Positions 1-9,352 of a stretch of DNA of 32,755 nt are shown here, piece after piece. Location: assembly GCA_024763075.1 (NCBI GenBank), contig JANTGF010000046.1:1-32755 (forward strand). Reading direction: 5' to 3'. Positions within the stretch are counted from its first letter, which is position 1; each line of letters opens with the position of its first letter. Under the pieces are notes generated by a model, which saw only the letters and a program-made list of their open reading frames with translations, made no database searches and was not told where the DNA came from. The translations under genes were made by a program, and so were the position numbers. Source of the DNA: Bacteroidales bacterium. GTDB lineage: Bacteria > Bacteroidota > Bacteroidia > Bacteroidales > VadinHA17.

Positions 1-2
1 AT

Positions 3-710
3 GGAGATCACGATATGCATGTGGATCTTCCAGCTGATCTGGTAAGTTTGTATGAGGCCCTTCCTCCATTCAAAAAGAATGTAAGTTTTCCTGCATTCAG
101 TAATTTTTCAAATAATAAAAATCCGGGGAACGGGGAAAAAACAAATGGTGACATTACCGGATGGATGAACAGGGGGATCTATTGGTCAGAAGTTAATGAA
201 ACAGAGAACTATTGGGTCGTCAAACTTCATGTAGAAGGAGATTTTATCACCTATCCGACAACAGTAGATGTTACTCCGAGAAATTTACAGTTATTCCAGG
301 TTGAAAAGGGAGGAACTTATTATGCCGAACACAATAGCTATGAAGAAACGGTACAGGCAGATGAGGATGGCTTAATTACCATAAAAGGAGTTTCTTTTTA
401 TTCCAGACTGGATTACATTTATTTAAGAATCGGGAAATTATCCTCAAAAATAAACAGTATTTCCACGAGAGATCATTTATCCGTATATCCAAACCCTGTA
501 AAAGGAAAGCTTTATATAGATACCAATGAATTCAGATCACCCTCTTCTACTATTTCTGTTTATATGGATAATGGCACTTTGGTATATAAAGACTATATTA
601 GAGATGATCAGACTATTATTGATACCCATCCTTTCAATGAGGGCATCTATCTGGTAAAAACTGAAAGCAGAGACAGAGCATCTGTCGCAAGATTTATTGT
701 AAAGCATTAA
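3..710 (+). CDS. T9SS-sorted secreted protein, C-terminal part only
   Basis: The reading frame is open to the left edge, with in-frame codons before the first ATG at 15, so the N-terminus and any catalytic domain lie outside the window. The last 75 or so residues look like a type A T9SS sorting domain: a YPNP motif after a Leu-Ser-Val strand, a short beta-rich stretch, a Gly-Ile-Tyr-Leu-Val turn near the end and a basic C-terminus (FIVKH). Such domains send proteins through the type IX secretion system to the cell surface. The preceding 150 residues are beta-rich and aromatic and could be a carbohydrate-binding or Ig-like module, but I do not recognise a family. The next gene lies 180 bp downstream and is unrelated. 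The sorting domain is quite certain; the function is unknown. Confidence 0.8.
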   Translation, partial: GDHDMHVDLPADLVSLYEALPPFKKNVSFPAFSNFSNNKNPGNGEKTNGDITGWMNRGIYWSEVNETENYWVVKLHVEGDFITYPTTVDVTPRNLQLFQVEKGGTYYAEHNSYEETVQADEDGLITIKGVSFYSRLDYIYLRIGKLSSKINSISTRDHLSVYPNPVKGKLYIDTNEFRSPSSTISVYMDNGTLVYKDYIRDDQTIIDTHPFNEGIYLVKTESRDRASVARFIVKH

Positions 711-890
711 TCCTGACAAACCGAAAATACCAGGCCTTTTTAATCTAATTATTACAATCATCTTTTACTACAAAAATACAATCTTCCCCTGAGGAAAAAG
801 AATACAAGTATTAATTTAAGGCTGAGAGTAACAAACATTTTGAATGAAAAACCGTACATTTACATGCTTGAATTTTTTAGTTAAAATGAG

Positions 891-1253
891 TTGAAAACCA
901 AAACCAGAATATTTTTAAGATATTTCTTTCTCATCTTGTTTATTGGCTATTATGCCAGTATTACTTTTTTCTATCATTCACATACAATCCATAATAAAAC
1001 CATCTTCCATTCTCATCCCTTCTGGACACATACCAATGCGGATGGAATTCCCGTAAAACACACTCATTCCGATAGTGAACTGAACTTTATTCAGCTGATT
1101 TCCCATTTTGTATCTACAATAATATCAGGGATGTTATTTTTAAACCTGATATTGATCTTATTAAATCAATATTTATTACCTGTAAAACATTTTGTTTTTT
1201 CTCCGGTTTTACAAACCGGATACTCTTTACGTGCTCCTCCGGAAAGTTTGTAA
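891..1253 (+). CDS. Small His-rich membrane protein, probable accessory to the metal efflux operon
   Basis: This 120-aa protein starts with TTG: an in-frame TAA lies three codons upstream (882-884) and no ATG fits. A hydrophobic segment (about residues 8-27) is followed by a loop of some 40 residues with eight histidines (29, 31, 34, 40, 42, 47, 57, 59), including three His-x-His motifs, then a second hydrophobic segment (about 70-95). The C-terminus is short and has an Ala-Pro-Pro motif. It lies 94 bp upstream of the adaptor gene of a CzcCBA-type pump and probably belongs to that operon. I infer that the His-rich loop faces the periplasm and binds Zn, Cu, Co or Ni, as a sensor, buffer or metal donor to the pump. 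Similar small His-rich proteins beside RND metal pumps are, as I recall, common in Bacteroidota. No enzymatic motif is visible. Confidence 0.75.
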   Translation: MKTKTRIFLRYFFLILFIGYYASITFFYHSHTIHNKTIFHSHPFWTHTNADGIPVKHTHSDSELNFIQLISHFVSTIISGMLFLNLILILLNQYLLPVKHFVFSPVLQTGYSLRAPPESL

Positions 1254-1347
1254 TCATCCATTGATTTAACCAAACCCAATTTAACTTTTTATATAAGTGT
1301 TTTGTCCAAAAGGGCATTAATAACTTTCATATCTCAATCACTTAAAA

Positions 1348-2451
1348 ATGAGAAATATTATAGTTATAGCTATGGTTGCTATTCTGGCAGCCTGTAATGC
1401 AACAGAAAATCACCAGGAGCAAAAACAAATACCCTTATCGGGTGATACTATTTATGTTTCAGAAAAATCAAACCTGAGTAATAAATTAAAAACAAAGGTG
1501 CTTACCCCTGAACTTTATCAGATTGAAATTTCCACTTTTGGGATCGTTAAAGCAATTCCGACACATTATGCGGAAATTGCCGCTCCGTTTTCCGGACGTA
1601 TTACCCGATCATTTGTAAAACTTGGCCAGCATGTTAAAGTAGATGAACCTGTTTTTGAGATCAGCTCTCCTTCTTTTTATGAAGCCAGCAGAATTTATTA
1701 TCAGGCAAAACAGGAAATGCAACTGGCTAAAAAAAACCTAAAACGGCAGCAGGATCTGTATCATAACGGGGTTGGAATTCAAAAAGACCTGGAAGAAGCA
1801 GAGGTAAATTATGAACTCCATAAACGGGATTTTGAAGATGCCATTGCCAGTTTAAGAGTTTTTAAGGTTAATCCTGATAGTCTTGTTCTGGGACAGCCTT
1901 TAATAATAAGGTCTCCCATAGCCGGGGATATCGTTACCAACAATATTGTAATTGGTCAATACATCAAAGAAGATGCCGGTCCTGTGGCAATTGTTGCTGA
2001 GTTAAGTAAGGTGTGGATAGTTGGCCAGATAAAAGAGAAGGATATCGGTTCCATTCATATGTCAGAAGATATTAAAATAACAACTACTGCTTTACCAAAC
2101 AAGATAATACAGGGGGAAATATACCATATCAGCGATATTCTTGATGAAGAAACCCGTTCAGTTCAGGTGTATATAGAATGTGATAATTCTGATCATTCCT
2201 TAAAACCCGGAATGTATGTTTCCGTAAGGTTTATTGAACAACCTGAAGAAAATATTCTCATCCCTTCAACTGCAGTTTTTCAAAAGGAAGAAGAAAGCTT
2301 TGTTTTTATGGACGCCGGAAAAAACCGATATATTAAAAGGGATGTTGAAATTACAGGAACCGGGAGCGGACGCCTGCTCATAAAATCCGGGTTAAAACCG
2401 GGAGATCGCATAGTTAGTGAAGGTGGTTATTTTTTACTGGATTTCAATTGA
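1348..2451 (+). CDS. RND efflux periplasmic adaptor lipoprotein, CzcB/CusB type
   Basis: Membrane fusion protein of a tripartite heavy-metal efflux pump, linking the inner-membrane RND transporter to the outer-membrane channel. The 367-aa product begins with a lipoprotein signal ending in a lipobox (Leu-Ala-Ala-Cys, Cys16), so the mature protein should be lipid-anchored. Then come the usual parts: a biotinyl-lipoyl-like half (about 75-105, with APFSGRI), an alpha-helical hairpin (about 110-165), the second lipoyl half (SPIAGDIV, about 188-200), a beta-barrel domain and a membrane-proximal domain (IPSTAVF, about 300 onward). It is followed after 6 bp by the RND gene, so the two are almost certainly co-transcribed. 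The metal cannot be read from this subunit. No extra His- or Met-rich N-terminal metal-binding tail is seen. Confidence 0.93.
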   Translation: MRNIIVIAMVAILAACNATENHQEQKQIPLSGDTIYVSEKSNLSNKLKTKVLTPELYQIEISTFGIVKAIPTHYAEIAAPFSGRITRSFVKLGQHVKVDEPVFEISSPSFYEASRIYYQAKQEMQLAKKNLKRQQDLYHNGVGIQKDLEEAEVNYELHKRDFEDAIASLRVFKVNPDSLVLGQPLIIRSPIAGDIVTNNIVIGQYIKEDAGPVAIVAELSKVWIVGQIKEKDIGSIHMSEDIKITTTALPNKIIQGEIYHISDILDEETRSVQVYIECDNSDHSLKPGMYVSVRFIEQPEENILIPSTAVFQKEEESFVFMDAGKNRYIKRDVEITGTGSGRLLIKSGLKPGDRIVSEGGYFLLDFN

Positions 2452-2457
2452 TTTAGC

Positions 2458-5400
2458 ATGAAGAAACTTATATTAACAGCTATTCAACATCGCTGGATTG
2501 TATTGGCCGCATTCATTATCATTGCATTTTTCGGGTATTATTCATGGAAACAACTTTCCATTGAAGCATATCCTGACATTGCAGATGTAACCGTACAGGT
2601 TGTTACCCAGGTTCCGGGCCTTGCAGCAGAGGAAATTGAACAGCAAATCACAATCCCTCTGGAGCGGGCTTTGAATGGATTACCCGGACTTCATATCATG
2701 CGAAGTAAAAACAGCTTTGGCCTTTCTGCAATCATTCTGGTTTTTGAAGATGGGGTGGACGACTACTGGGCCCGGCAGCGGGTTCAGGAGCGAATTGCAG
2801 AAGTTGAACTGCCATTCGATGCAGTACCCGGTTTAAATCCGTTAACCTCACCAACAGGAGAAATCTTTCGTTATATTCTTGAAAGCAAAAACCATGATTT
2901 ACGTGAGCTCACCGAATTACATAAATGGGTGATTATCCCCCGGCTTAAACAAGTAACCGGAGTTGCAGATGTTAGCAATTTCGGGGGGATTACCACTCAG
3001 TTTCAGGTCGAAATAGACCCATTGAAGATTCAGCAATATAAAATTTCACTTTCGGATGTTATTGATAAAGTGGAGAGAAATAATTCCAATGCAGGTGGAA
3101 GCATGCTTAACCGTGGTGATCTGAGTTATGTGATCCGTGGAATTGGTCTGGTTAAGAACCTGGAGGATATGGGTAAAATAGTTGTAAAAACGGAAAATGG
3201 TGTTCCGGTTTACCTGAATGATCTGGGTGAGATGAAATATGGAAACCTTGAAAGAAAAGGGGTATTGGGTTTTACAGATCATGAAAGAGATTATTCCGAC
3301 GGAGTTGAGGGAATCGTTCAGTTATTACGCTATCAGAACCCATCAAAAGTATTGGCAGGAATCCATGAGGCAATTGATGAATTAAATAGTGAAACTCTAC
3401 CGGAAGGTGTTTCTATCCACCCGTTTATGGACCGGACAGATCTGGTGCAAACCACTCTGAATACCGTTTCACATACATTGTTGCTTGGGATTTTTCTGGT
3501 TATTGGAGTTCTGATCATTTTTTTGGGAAGCTGGCGCGGTGCATTGCTTGTTGCCATAACCATCCCTCTGTCTTTGCTCATTGCATTCATGCTTATGTAC
3601 CTGACAGACATCCCTGCAAATCTTTTATCACTCGGGGCCATTGACTTTGGGATTATTGTTGAAGGTGCAATTGTAATGATGGAAACAATATTAAAAAAAC
3701 GGGAAGATAATCCTTCCGTTGAACTGGAAGAAAAATCTATTGTTAAAAGAGCAACTGAAGTTGCCCGGCCAATTTTCTTTTCATCAATTATTATTATAAC
3801 TGCTTATTTACCTCTTTTTGCTTTTGAACGGATAGAAAAGAAACTTTTTACTCCTATGGCTTTCACGGTTGGATATGCTCTGATAGGAGCACTGGCTGTT
3901 GCACTTTTTCTGATACCCGGACTGTCTTTTGCCCTCTATCGTAAACCTCAGAAAACTTATCATAATAAATGGCTGGAAAAACTAACTAATATTTATTACA
4001 GACACACAAAACGAATCCTTGAAAAACCAAAATCAGTTTTTGGCCCTCTGGTAATCATTTTTATTACTGCAATTGTGTTAACGTTTACCGTAGGTAAAGA
4101 TTTTCTTCCGGAACTGGATGAGGGTTCAATCTGGTTACAGGTTCAGCTTCCTCCGGGAATCTCTTTGGAGCGCTCAAAGGCCATGAGCGATACCCTGCGT
4201 CACCGGATGTTAAAATATAATGAAGTTACCTATGTGATGGTACAAACCGGGCGGGATGATGAAGGTGCCGAGTCGTTTTCAAAGTCCCATATTGAATGTT
4301 CGATTGGCTTAAAACCCTATGATGAATGGCCCCGGGGAAAGTCAAAACAAGACCTGATTAACGAAATGGCTGATGAACTGGAAACAATGCCAGGGTATGT
4401 TGTTGGTTTTTCCCAACCCATCATTGATATGGTTATGGATCAGATCGCCGGAACACACAGTGACCTGGCAGTAAAAATTTATGGGGAGGATTTTAAAGAA
4501 AACAGGCGAATTGCAGAAGGTGTTCTGGAGCAACTCAAAACCATCCCGGGAGCTGTTGATCTGGCTATAGACCAGGAACCCCCACAACCCCAGTTGCAAA
4601 TTCGTGCTGATAGAGATAAAATTGCACAATATGGTTTAAATGTTTCAGATGTATCGGAATTAATTGAGGTAGCTATCGGCGGGAAAGCTATTTCACAAAT
4701 ATTTATTGGAGAAAGAGTTTATGATATCATTTGCCGATATAAAAAAGAATGCAGAGACACCCCGGAAAAGATTGGAAATCTGATGCTTACTTCAGCAACC
4801 GGTGCAAAAATACCTCTTTCGCAAGTGGCTGATATAAAACTCAGTACAGGAGCCAGTTACATCACCCGGCAGATGAATAAGCGTTACATTACTCTGAGGA
4901 TCAATTTAAGGGGAATAGATCTGACCACTTTTCTAAATGAAGCCAAAGGAAAGATTACGAAAAATGTCAACTTTGATCACACTAAAAACAGCATTAAATG
5001 GAGTGGGCAGTTCGAAAATCAAAATCGTGCATATGACCGGTTAAAAATGATTATTCCCCTTGCGCTGGCAATTATGTTCCTTTTGCTGTTTGGAGCCTTT
5101 GGGAAATTCCGACAGGCTTCCTTGTTGATGGGTGTTGTACCCCTGGCACTATTTGGAGGGATGTTGGCACTCAATGTGTTCGGAATGACATTGAATGTTT
5201 CTTCAGCCGTTGGTTTTATTTCTCTTTTCGGAGTATCCATTCAAAATGGTGTTATTATGATTGCACACATTAATGACCTTCGAAAAGAAGGAACAAATCT
5301 TAAAGAAGCAGTTATTGCCGGGGCCCACCACCGGTTTCGTCCAATTATTATGATTGCAACTGTGGCAATACTTGGTTTATTACCTGCTTCTCTCTCAACC

Positions 5401-5589
5401 GGAATAGGCTCAGATGTTCAAAGACCTCTGGCTACAGTAATTGTATATGGATTGTTTTTTGCCACCATTATAACATTATATGTCCTTCCGGCACTATATT
5501 ACCTGGTTGAAAAACGATGGAGTTTTCAAAATACATGGGAAAACAGAAAAGATAATTCCATTTCGGATATTAACCCGATAAGTCAATGA
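2458..5589 (+). CDS. Heavy-metal efflux RND transporter, CzcA/CusA family
   Basis: Inner-membrane proton-driven pump that exports metal cations through the adaptor and outer-membrane channel. At 1043 aa it is full length for the HME-RND family. TM1 lies at residues 15-33, followed by a large periplasmic porter domain, a block of membrane segments (about 335-500), a second porter domain and a final block (about 865-1025). TM4 carries the family relay motif: Asp396-Phe-Gly, then Val-Glu402-Gly, then Glu409. The spacing matches the Asp402/Asp408/Glu415 relay known from CzcA, but the second Asp is Glu here. The DFG form points to the divalent-cation (Zn/Co/Cd/Ni) branch rather than the Cu/Ag branch; that substrate call is inference. 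The gene sits between the adaptor (6 bp) and the TolC-like gene (29 bp). Confidence 0.95.
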   Translation: MKKLILTAIQHRWIVLAAFIIIAFFGYYSWKQLSIEAYPDIADVTVQVVTQVPGLAAEEIEQQITIPLERALNGLPGLHIMRSKNSFGLSAIILVFEDGVDDYWARQRVQERIAEVELPFDAVPGLNPLTSPTGEIFRYILESKNHDLRELTELHKWVIIPRLKQVTGVADVSNFGGITTQFQVEIDPLKIQQYKISLSDVIDKVERNNSNAGGSMLNRGDLSYVIRGIGLVKNLEDMGKIVVKTENGVPVYLNDLGEMKYGNLERKGVLGFTDHERDYSDGVEGIVQLLRYQNPSKVLAGIHEAIDELNSETLPEGVSIHPFMDRTDLVQTTLNTVSHTLLLGIFLVIGVLIIFLGSWRGALLVAITIPLSLLIAFMLMYLTDIPANLLSLGAIDFGIIVEGAIVMMETILKKREDNPSVELEEKSIVKRATEVARPIFFSSIIIITAYLPLFAFERIEKKLFTPMAFTVGYALIGALAVALFLIPGLSFALYRKPQKTYHNKWLEKLTNIYYRHTKRILEKPKSVFGPLVIIFITAIVLTFTVGKDFLPELDEGSIWLQVQLPPGISLERSKAMSDTLRHRMLKYNEVTYVMVQTGRDDEGAESFSKSHIECSIGLKPYDEWPRGKSKQDLINEMADELETMPGYVVGFSQPIIDMVMDQIAGTHSDLAVKIYGEDFKENRRIAEGVLEQLKTIPGAVDLAIDQEPPQPQLQIRADRDKIAQYGLNVSDVSELIEVAIGGKAISQIFIGERVYDIICRYKKECRDTPEKIGNLMLTSATGAKIPLSQVADIKLSTGASYITRQMNKRYITLRINLRGIDLTTFLNEAKGKITKNVNFDHTKNSIKWSGQFENQNRAYDRLKMIIPLALAIMFLLLFGAFGKFRQASLLMGVVPLALFGGMLALNVFGMTLNVSSAVGFISLFGVSIQNGVIMIAHINDLRKEGTNLKEAVIAGAHHRFRPIIMIATVAILGLLPASLSTGIGSDVQRPLATVIVYGLFFATIITLYVLPALYYLVEKRWSFQNTWENRKDNSISDINPISQ

Positions 5590-5618
5590 TTTAAAAACTG
5601 ATTTTATTACATAATTGT

Positions 5619-6899
5619 ATGCAGATGAAGAAAATTTTCATGATCACCATGGTGTATCTAAGTCTAATTACACTGTCCGTTCATGCACAGGTTGATACAT
5701 TAATTAATAAGCAGCAGCTTGGTTTTAGCCAGTTCCTTTATTTAGTTAACCGGAATAATTTAGAATATGCAGCCGAAAAATACAAGGTTCAAATATCCGA
5801 AGCAGCAGCTGAACTGGCCAGAATTTATCCGAACCCATATCTTTCTTTCGACTGGTTCGAAAATCGTGAGGACAAATCCCGGGCAGGGTATGGTTTTAAT
5901 TCAGAGCTGGGAACAACAATTGAATTGGGAGGCAAACGAAATGCCAGAATGACTTTGGCAAATAGTGAAATAAATCTTACACAGGCACTGTTGGATGATT
6001 ACTTCAGAAATTTAAGAGCAGAAGCATCCATTATATATCTTGAAGCGGTAAAACAAAATCAGTTTTACCGGGTTTTACTGGATTCATATAGAACTATGAA
6101 GAAACTATCCGAAGCTGATAGCATCCGCTTATCATTGGGAAGTATTATGGAAACAGATGCAATCCAGAGTAAACTGGAAGCAGGTATGCTGCTGAATGAG
6201 GTTCTCCAAAAAGAAGCAGATTTACGGATTTCTTTTACTCAGCTTAACCTGATAGCAGGAATACAAAATAAAGACACCCTCTTTTCTCCCGTTGATTCAA
6301 TAGAAATACCTTCAAGAGAATTTAATCTTGCAGACCTTTTTGTAACTGCTCAGCAAAATCGGTCAGATCTGGAAGCTGCCCTGTATAATAAGGAAGTTTC
6401 GTCCAATGCATCTGATCTGGCAATGAAAGAAAGAAGAATGGATCTGGATTTGAAGATAGCCTATGGAGATGAATATTATTTACCTCCCGGTTTACCGCAT
6501 ACACAAAGCCTGGCTGCAGGAATTGCCATACCTCTCAGATTTTCAAATTTTAACAAGGGAGATCTGAAAATAGTTGAATTTCAGGAACAACAGGCAGATA
6601 AATACTTATCCTATGTTCAGTTAAAGATCAGAATTGAAATTATGGAAGCCTGGCAAAAATACAGTTCAACAAAAAACCAGGTGGAAAATTTTAAAAGCAA
6701 TTTATTAAGTCAATCGGAAAAAGTGCTAAAAGGAAAGATTTACAGTTACGAACGCGGGGAAACATCCTTACTTGAAGTGTTAAACGCCCAGCGAACTTAT
6801 AATGAAATTCAAACCTCATTTATTGAAACTCTGAACAGCAATTATGTGGCTTTGGTTGAGCTGGAAAAGGCTGCAGGAATATGGGATCTTAATTTTTGA
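5619..6899 (+). CDS. TolC-family outer-membrane channel of the metal efflux pump, CzcC/CusC type
   Basis: Outer-membrane factor that completes the tripartite pump with the two genes upstream. The 426-aa product has a cleavable signal peptide (hydrophobic segment ending VHAQ) and the alternating long helices and short beta segments of the OEP family. The motif RIYPNP near residue 70 and a GGKR motif near residue 107 are typical, and the repeat unit recurs in the second half (for example GETSLLEVLNAQRTY near 385-400). ATGs at 5619 and 5625 are both possible; the second gives a more usual Met-Lys-Lys signal start. It is the last gene of the operon and ends 59 bp before the convergent gene on the other strand, with a hairpin between. 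Confidence 0.93.
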   Translation: MQMKKIFMITMVYLSLITLSVHAQVDTLINKQQLGFSQFLYLVNRNNLEYAAEKYKVQISEAAAELARIYPNPYLSFDWFENREDKSRAGYGFNSELGTTIELGGKRNARMTLANSEINLTQALLDDYFRNLRAEASIIYLEAVKQNQFYRVLLDSYRTMKKLSEADSIRLSLGSIMETDAIQSKLEAGMLLNEVLQKEADLRISFTQLNLIAGIQNKDTLFSPVDSIEIPSREFNLADLFVTAQQNRSDLEAALYNKEVSSNASDLAMKERRMDLDLKIAYGDEYYLPPGLPHTQSLAAGIAIPLRFSNFNKGDLKIVEFQEQQADKYLSYVQLKIRIEIMEAWQKYSSTKNQVENFKSNLLSQSEKVLKGKIYSYERGETSLLEVLNAQRTYNEIQTSFIETLNSNYVALVELEKAAGIWDLNF

Positions 6900-6900
6900 C

Positions 6901-6933
6901 AAAAAAAAGGGGGTAGTAAAATCCTCCCCCCTT
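6901..6933 (-). terminator. Hairpin terminator between convergent genes, best on the minus strand
   Basis: AAGGGGG at 6907-6913 pairs with CCCCCTT at 6927-6933. Read on the minus strand the hairpin is followed by eight T residues (6901-6908), which makes a standard intrinsic terminator for the T9SS gene ending at 6958. Read on the plus strand the run after it is poorer in T, so it may stop the efflux operon less well. Confidence 0.75.
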
Positions 6934-6957
6934 CATTTGTAATTCAAACCCTTGCTC

Positions 6958-9147
6958 CTATCTTATTTTCATTGTTTTCTTTACTGAAGTTTTTTTACCA
7001 TCTGAAATTTTATAGTAATATATACCTGCAGGAATACCGGCAGCATTCCAATGGATGGTATGATTACCGGAAGATAAACTGCCATTATATATGGATTCCA
7101 TTTTTTGTCCGGTAACATTATAGATTTCCAAACTGATATCTGCGGCATTATTTAAATTGAATTCGATGCTTGTTTCATTTGTAAACGGATTTGGATAATT
7201 CTTCAGACCAAAAACATTATTATCAGACCTTGTAAAATCAAATATTCCTGTTACAGCAAGATCTAAAGTTGCTTCAGCAGCAAAAACCGGAGGCAGTGTT
7301 TCATCCTGTTCAGGAATAAACGGGATTCCATCTCCATCTGAATCCGATCCGGTTTCTCCTGTGGCTTCCCCTTCAGAAAGTTGCATTACATTAGCCACTT
7401 TTTTGAAGAAGCGGGTATAAATTGTTGCACCGTCCGTATGATTTCCAACCAAATGAGCTTCTCTTAGTGCTCCGGCAATAACTGCAAAATTAAAAGGTGA
7501 ATAAACTGCTGTTGTTGCACCTTCCTCTGTCCTGAAAGCCATTTCTGTTTCAACATAATAATTATCTATCAAATACTGATAAGCTGCATTCGCAGCATCC
7601 AGATATGCCGTTGTTCCTGTTTTTACATAAGCTGCATAAAGGCCTCTGGCTGTTGCAGCCTGACTTACTGCAGTTTTCGCTTCAGAATCAGCTCCCGAGC
7701 CAATGGTATAAGAGTTATAAAAACCTCCGTTTGTATCCTGCAATTTAGTGATCATAAAATTCACCTGGGCATTCAATGCATTCTCTGCAGCACTTTCCAG
7801 TGGTGTTCCTGCAAATTCTTCAATGAATTGTGCCAGTACCATTGTAATATAACCGGCATTCACCGCAGATATCTCCTCTCCGGGAGTAGGTGTTTCACCA
7901 TTCAGTCCGGAAGTATTTACAAAGGTTCCTTCTGTCTGATTAAAGTGCATAGCCATTAAATTCATAAAAATCACTTTACCCGCACCCGTCATCAGATCAA
8001 ACGGACCCGGCACTCCGGTTTGAGACATTGGTGCAGGAAAAGGATTGCCATCAAAAACAGATTTATAGGCAATATGAGCTTCATCGGAAGAATCATCCGG
8101 ATTCATCATATTCTTAAAACTTATTATACCCCATAACAGGGATAACTGATCAAATAAACTACTGGAGGCATCCGTTACCTCAAAAGATGAAGCCTTTGGA
8201 GGTAAACCTTCCAAAACAGGACTTTCTGTTACACCAACTCCATGAGCAAAATACTGAATACCATTGGTAGGATCATAATTCGCAGGATCAACCATTCCCA
8301 GCGTACTTCCATCATAAGCAAGTTGGGTAATTAAAAATTTTACTTTATTGATGGCCTCAGCAGTAAGTACCTGCCCGATAAAGCCATCCAGGTTATTACC
8401 TCCGTAATAAACATCATTATCAGGGTCAAAATTCGGACTCCCTGTTGAATCCGGTGTTGCTGTTCCATCAGGTGTTACCGGTTCATCCTGTCCGTCATGA
8501 AAACCACCCAGCATATCCTGTGCCCATAAATATTGCTTCATCAGGGTTTGCCCCATTGCACCGGGATTCAAGGTTTTATCCATCTTACTGCGGTCCCAGC
8601 GTAGAGAGGAAAAATCCATAGGGAAATTTGCATCTATCGGCTGTGGCAAATGAGGATCACCGCCTTTAAATTCAGCAAACTGGGGCCATGGATTGGCGGG
8701 AGCCATCTGGTTTGCCAACATACTGAAATGCATAATGGTCTTCATCAGGACATCATCTTCTTTGTACCCATTGGGCGTACCTCCGGTATATTTTCCGTCA
8801 AGGGAATCCGGTGCCATAGCCGCCATTTCCATAATTACGGGTGCCCACATCATATGCAACCCTATTCCGGAACGCGAAATAACGGTGCCTAAATGATAAC
8901 GTGAATATTCATAATTTTCAATTCCCAGCGTAAAAGAAATGGAATCCGGTGAGTTTTTAACCATCGGGTCAAGATCATCGAGGTTGTAACCAAGAGCTTC
9001 CGCAAAAGGTTCCCCGCTTTCATTAATTTCATTGGCCAGTAACATCTGGTCCCTGGTTACATAGTTTGTGGTGTTTGTGATTTGCACCTGGGCATTTGCG
9101 GTAAGTACCATGCCCAACATTGTTAAGTAAAGTAAAAATTTTTTCAT
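6958..9147 (-). CDS. Large T9SS-secreted protein of unknown function
   Basis: I chose the ATG at 9147 (729 aa) because it gives a clear signal peptide (MKKFLLYL to ANAQ) and lies 24-30 nt downstream of a good promoter; an in-frame ATG at 9216 lies upstream of that promoter. The C-terminal 84 residues (about 646-729) form a type A T9SS sorting domain: NYPNPF, ISLEIYNVTGQ, PAGIYYYKI and a basic end. Before it, a DSDGDGIPFIPEQDE stretch resembles a calcium-binding thrombospondin type 3 repeat and may be a linker. The middle is rich in helices with recurring Ala-Ala patterns (for example residues 480-580), which suggests an alpha/alpha toroid fold as in some polysaccharide lyases or glycosidases. 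I see no catalytic motif and do not recognise the family. It appears to be a single-gene transcription unit. Confidence 0.82.
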   Translation of the reverse strand: MKKFLLYLTMLGMVLTANAQVQITNTTNYVTRDQMLLANEINESGEPFAEALGYNLDDLDPMVKNSPDSISFTLGIENYEYSRYHLGTVISRSGIGLHMMWAPVIMEMAAMAPDSLDGKYTGGTPNGYKEDDVLMKTIMHFSMLANQMAPANPWPQFAEFKGGDPHLPQPIDANFPMDFSSLRWDRSKMDKTLNPGAMGQTLMKQYLWAQDMLGGFHDGQDEPVTPDGTATPDSTGSPNFDPDNDVYYGGNNLDGFIGQVLTAEAINKVKFLITQLAYDGSTLGMVDPANYDPTNGIQYFAHGVGVTESPVLEGLPPKASSFEVTDASSSLFDQLSLLWGIISFKNMMNPDDSSDEAHIAYKSVFDGNPFPAPMSQTGVPGPFDLMTGAGKVIFMNLMAMHFNQTEGTFVNTSGLNGETPTPGEEISAVNAGYITMVLAQFIEEFAGTPLESAAENALNAQVNFMITKLQDTNGGFYNSYTIGSGADSEAKTAVSQAATARGLYAAYVKTGTTAYLDAANAAYQYLIDNYYVETEMAFRTEEGATTAVYSPFNFAVIAGALREAHLVGNHTDGATIYTRFFKKVANVMQLSEGEATGETGSDSDGDGIPFIPEQDETLPPVFAAEATLDLAVTGIFDFTRSDNNVFGLKNYPNPFTNETSIEFNLNNAADISLEIYNVTGQKMESIYNGSLSSGNHTIHWNAAGIPAGIYYYKISDGKKTSVKKTMKIR

Positions 9148-9177
9148 TACATTTATGTATTTAATTATTAATTGGTC

Positions 9178-9206
9178 CAAAAATACCTCCCTGGCAAATG
9201 TTGCAA
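9178..9206 (-). promoter_or_regulatory. Bacteroidota-type promoter for the T9SS protein gene
   Basis: On the minus strand TATTTTTG (9178-9185) matches the -7 consensus TAnnTTTG exactly, and TTG (9204-9206) fits the -33 element with an 18-bp spacer. Transcription would start near 9171, giving a leader of about 24 nt before the ATG at 9147. This excludes the longer reading from 9216. Confidence 0.65.
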
Positions 9207-9352
9207 TGTCAGTCATCCGACAATTCAGTCAAATTGCCTGAAAAAATAAAAGAGCAGACCTTAATCTGATTATATTGTGGCTTAGTTTAAGAATTCTGAA
9301 CGTATTAATAAATTTATTTTATAACTTTAGAAATCATTTAAAAACATTAAAG

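Noticed and set aside
9148-9216. Longer start for the T9SS protein (MTDIATFAREVF)
   Set aside because: It would begin upstream of a good promoter and place 23 residues before a normal signal peptide.
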